Positions 6,064 to 8,343 of a DNA stretch of 8,343 nucleotides are shown piece by piece. Position numbers and translations under genes: made by a program. The DNA comes from an uncultured Pseudomonadota bacterium (GTDB taxonomy: Bacteria > Pseudomonadota > Alphaproteobacteria > Rs-D84), in assembly GCA_947306185.1 (NCBI GenBank), contig CAMZFU010000039.1:1-8343 (forward strand), in the 5' to 3' direction. Each line of letters opens with the position of its first letter. The first letter of the stretch is position 1. The notes beneath the pieces are model-generated. The model was given only the letters and a program-made list of their open reading frames with translations. It made no database searches and was not told where the DNA came from.

Positions 6064-7344
6064 CTATTTGTGTGAAAGTTTTCGTATCATATCCAAAACC
6101 CCAGGAACAAAATTTGACACACCTATTTCGTCTGGCATATTGGATGTATCAAAATCATTGATGCGATATTTAACCTCTATCACATCTTTGGCCATATTAT
6201 TTTCCGATACAATTAATCGAATTGGCGCCGCGATTAAATCAGCATCGGCGAATTTTTCACCCGCCCTGATATCACGATTATCCAAGATAACCTCTACACC
6301 ATTTGCAACCAAATCATCATGAATTTTTTGTGCCAATTCTAACACAGATTTATCCTTGCCATTAAGGCCGATAACATGTACCGCAAAAGGCGCCGTTTCC
6401 ATATTCCACACTGGGCCATTTTCATCAGAACTTTCTTCCAATATTGCGGCCATTACGCGCGTAACACCAATTCCATAGCAACCCATAATTGGTGTCTTTT
6501 CGTTCCCTTCTGAATCGGTATATGTCAAATGCATGGAATCCGCATAAAATTTCCCAAGTTGAAATACTTGGCCAATTTCAATTCCACGAACTTTATTTAA
6601 CGCTTTGCCACAGTTTGGACATACGGTGTTATTTTCATCAACGACTTCTTTATTGGCACGAAAACCACAATCGCAAATATACAATGTGTCTTCACCCATT
6701 TCATGAATCAATTGAAATTCGTGAGTATATTTTCCACCCATATCACCGGAAGATGCCAAAACATCCGTAAAGTTCTTCAACCCACAACGTTTGAACAAAC
6801 GATAATACGCATCGAAACAACGTTTATAGTATTTATCCAAATCTTCTTGGGTTTCGTGGAAAGAATATGCGTCTTTCATAATAAACTCTCGCGTCCGCAA
6901 CAGACCCGCACGCACACGCAATTCATCACGAAACTTCGTTTGGATTTGATACAACATAAAGGGTAATTGACGATAAGACGTCAAAACAGAACGCGCATAA
7001 TCAGTAATAACCTCTTCGTGGGTTGGACATATTACATAATCTGTGCCTGACCGTCCCTTGAACTTTGCAATATTGTCCATTGAATCATACCGCCCCGTTT
7101 CGCGCCACAAATCAGCACTGCAAACCACGGGCAATAATAATTCCTGGCCGTCGATTGCGTTCATTTCGTCGCGAATTATATTTTCTATTTTATGAACGAC
7201 ACTCCACCCCAATGGTGTCAAAGTATATCCACCCTGAAAGGTTTGATATACATATCCGCCCTTGATTGCAATTTTGTGTCCACGTGTCACCGCGCCTGAT
7301 ACATCACCTATCAGACGTCTTACGCATAAATTTTCTATTTTCAT
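6064..7344 (-). CDS. proS: Prolyl-tRNA synthetase, bacterial class without the INS editing domain
   Basis: A 426-residue class II synthetase of the bacterial ProRS class. Visible are motif 1 (LLLPVV, 69-74), the PTHEE loop (107-111), motif 2 from FRDE through TREFIMKDAYSFH (138-163), motif 3 GCYGIGVTRVMAAI (288-301) and an anticodon-binding domain (318-426) with the LDNRD-x-R-x-G-x-KFADADLI signature. Full bacterial enzymes are about 570 residues, with an INS domain of roughly 180 residues between motifs 2 and 3 that removes mischarged alanine. Here that place is bridged by about 14 residues between C224-D-C226 and C242-P-N-C245, a possible zinc ribbon. The N-terminal region (residues 1-45) is also divergent from the usual SH-x-LLLRAG-x-IRQ form. 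Active-site motifs look intact, so aminoacylation is expected, without editing. The gene begins 6 bases after plsC ends, and its AAAGG ribosome site overlaps the plsC stop, so translation is probably coupled. Confidence 0.94.
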   Translation of the reverse strand: MKIENLCVRRLIGDVSGAVTRGHKIAIKGGYVYQTFQGGYTLTPLGWSVVHKIENIIRDEMNAIDGQELLLPVVCSADLWRETGRYDSMDNIAKFKGRSGTDYVICPTHEEVITDYARSVLTSYRQLPFMLYQIQTKFRDELRVRAGLLRTREFIMKDAYSFHETQEDLDKYYKRCFDAYYRLFKRCGLKNFTDVLASSGDMGGKYTHEFQLIHEMGEDTLYICDCGFRANKEVVDENNTVCPNCGKALNKVRGIEIGQVFQLGKFYADSMHLTYTDSEGNEKTPIMGCYGIGVTRVMAAILEESSDENGPVWNMETAPFAVHVIGLNGKDKSVLELAQKIHDDLVANGVEVILDNRDIRAGEKFADADLIAAPIRLIVSENNMAKDVIEVKYRINDFDTSNMPDEIGVSNFVPGVLDMIRKLSHK

Positions 7345-7350
7345 TTTTGA

Positions 7351-8172
7351 TTACCTTTTTTGAATTTCCGTATATTTATCTGAAATAATTTTGTGCATTT
7401 CCTGCGCCATTTGTTTTCTATCCATACCCGCCAAAGGCGGTGGCGGCAACATATACACATTTACGGTAAATCCACCCAAAACCATTACATGAAAAATTTG
7501 ACCAAACGCACTGCGTTCACGGGAACATTTTGGTCCCATATCCTGTTTCGCATTAGAAAAGTACGCGTAATGTTCGGCCAAATCTTCTTCACCAATTGGT
7601 GTGCCATCATGGAAACAATATTGTGTTACAACCGGTTGCACGGTAACATCGGTTCCTTCGGCAACATTGAATAAACTGCTTTTAAATTCTTTAACATATG
7701 CCCCGTTTGTAGTTGTACCTTCGGGGAATATATAAAGTGGGTATTGAATGTGCGCGATTTCATTTTGCACTAATGCCAATGCCTCGGTCGCATGCGAAGG
7801 ACGACGGTCAATAAACACAACGCCAAATTTGTTTGCAATATATCCAACCAAAGGCCAATTACGGACATCATTTTTGGAAATGAAACTGCCACCAAACATT
7901 ACAGGGAATGTTGCAATTTCGAACACAGAAATATGATTTCCCGCAACCAACAACGGACGTTTTTTTGATATTTGCCCGTGCCTTACAATCTTGATACTGG
8001 ACAATATTAATAAAATCTTCATAAACACCGCCATATATTTCACGGTTATCATTTTACGACGTGGCAACAACGCAATTATTGGTAATTGCAAAACGACCAT
8101 TATCCAAAACGCCGCGAAACGAATTGAACCAGTTATTGTATTAAATATATTTTGTTTTCTGACCCCTGACAT
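7351..8172 (-). CDS. plsC: PlsC-like 1-acyl-glycerol-3-phosphate acyltransferase
   Basis: A 273-residue membrane acyltransferase of the PlsC family, which moves a fatty acyl chain onto lysophosphatidic acid or a similar lysolipid in phospholipid synthesis. A hydrophobic N-terminus (about 18-37, with more at 43-60) anchors it. Block I is N79-H80-I-S-V-F-E85, so the usual HX4D motif has glutamate in place of aspartate. Block II is around KNDVRNWPLVG...FIDRR (100-124), block III is FPEGTTT (149-155), and the block IV proline is P180. The length fits the family. GAGGAG six bases before the ATG is a strong ribosome site and includes the last codons of the upstream gene. It sits in a tight minus-strand unit between the partial gene and the bacterial-type proS. 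Substrate cannot be fixed from sequence; ornithine-lipid or other lysolipid acyltransferases are related. Confidence 0.85.
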   Translation of the reverse strand: MSGVRKQNIFNTITGSIRFAAFWIMVVLQLPIIALLPRRKMITVKYMAVFMKILLILSSIKIVRHGQISKKRPLLVAGNHISVFEIATFPVMFGGSFISKNDVRNWPLVGYIANKFGVVFIDRRPSHATEALALVQNEIAHIQYPLYIFPEGTTTNGAYVKEFKSSLFNVAEGTDVTVQPVVTQYCFHDGTPIGEEDLAEHYAYFSNAKQDMGPKCSRERSAFGQIFHVMVLGGFTVNVYMLPPPPLAGMDRKQMAQEMHKIISDKYTEIQKR

Positions 8173-8175
8173 AAA

Positions 8176-8343
8176 TTACTCCTCGGATTGTTGTTGGTTG
8201 TTTTCTTCGATAAATTCAGCATCTGCTGCATCTTCACGCAACAGAAATTCAAAAAATGCACCCAACATACTAAGTGACCCGGTAATTGGCAACAACATTA
8301 TTTTACCAAGTGTTTTAAAAGGACGTGGTTTTACACCCAAATG
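8176..8343 (-). CDS. C-terminal end of an unidentified protein (55 residues visible)
   Basis: This open frame enters from the right edge and stops at 8176-8178, three bases before the plsC start. The visible part has a basic stretch (VKPRPFKTLGK), a hydrophobic run of about 17 residues (IMLLPITGSLSMLGAFF) that could be a membrane segment or amphipathic helix, and an acidic, Gln/Glu-rich tail (EENNQQQSEE). I do not recognise the family. It is certainly co-transcribed with plsC, because the plsC ribosome site lies inside its last codons; a lipid or envelope role is possible but only from context. Confidence 0.75.
   Translation of the reverse strand, partial: HLGVKPRPFKTLGKIMLLPITGSLSMLGAFFEFLLREDAADAEFIEENNQQQSEE

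Noticed and set aside
4530..7344. The two synthetases as a split or duplicated single gene
   Set aside because: Each has its own motifs 1, 2 and 3 and anticodon-binding domain, and the two belong to different ProRS classes.
1..8343. Mobile element, CRISPR array or phage remnant
   Set aside because: No transposase, integrase, terminal repeats or regularly spaced repeats were seen, and all gaps are short and explained by promoters and terminators.

Overview
The window looks like a compact stretch of an AT-rich, Gram-negative bacterial chromosome. An alphaproteobacterium is the best guess, but this is inferred and not proven. Supporting signs are the form of the CvpA protein (with its W-x-x-x-A-R-S-R-P segment), an iron-type superoxide dismutase, a secreted protein with a Lys/Glu-rich stalk and membrane anchor, and Shine-Dalgarno-led genes with simple sigma-70-like promoters. 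There is no insertion sequence, phage gene, CRISPR array or long non-coding stretch. Every gap is under about 150 bases and is filled by terminators and promoters.

Layout. Bases 1-63 are the 3' part of a tRNA-Thr(UGU), followed by a two-way terminator. On the minus strand, a membrane-anchored glutaredoxin-like protein (867-1538) and CvpA (102-851) form a two-gene unit with a good promoter at 1566-1595. Divergent from it is sodB (1684-2271). After another two-way terminator comes a small GNAT-like gene (2296-2598, minus), then L-lactate dehydrogenase (2694-3623, minus). Divergent from ldh is a shortened phosphate acetyl/butyryltransferase-like gene (3730-4482, plus), ending in a third two-way terminator. 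The rest is on the minus strand: a eukaryote/archaeal-type prolyl-tRNA synthetase (4530-5969), a bacterial-type prolyl-tRNA synthetase without the editing domain (6064-7344), a PlsC-like acyltransferase (7351-8172) and the C-terminal end of an unidentified protein (8176-8343).

How it works together. The left part has a redox theme: a periplasmic thiol protein next to a superoxide dismutase. The middle pairs a pyruvate-reducing enzyme with an acyl-phosphate-forming enzyme homologue across one shared intergenic region, which suggests fermentative metabolism. The right part carries two prolyl-tRNA synthetases of different evolutionary classes side by side. The bacterial-type one is translationally coupled to plsC; the other has its own promoter just after a terminator. 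This pair is the most unusual feature. I did not see a clearly new multi-gene system. The second-look items are the ProRS pair, the stalked glutaredoxin-like protein, the cysteine-rich GNAT relative that has lost its acetyl-CoA loop, and the short Pta/Ptb homologue.
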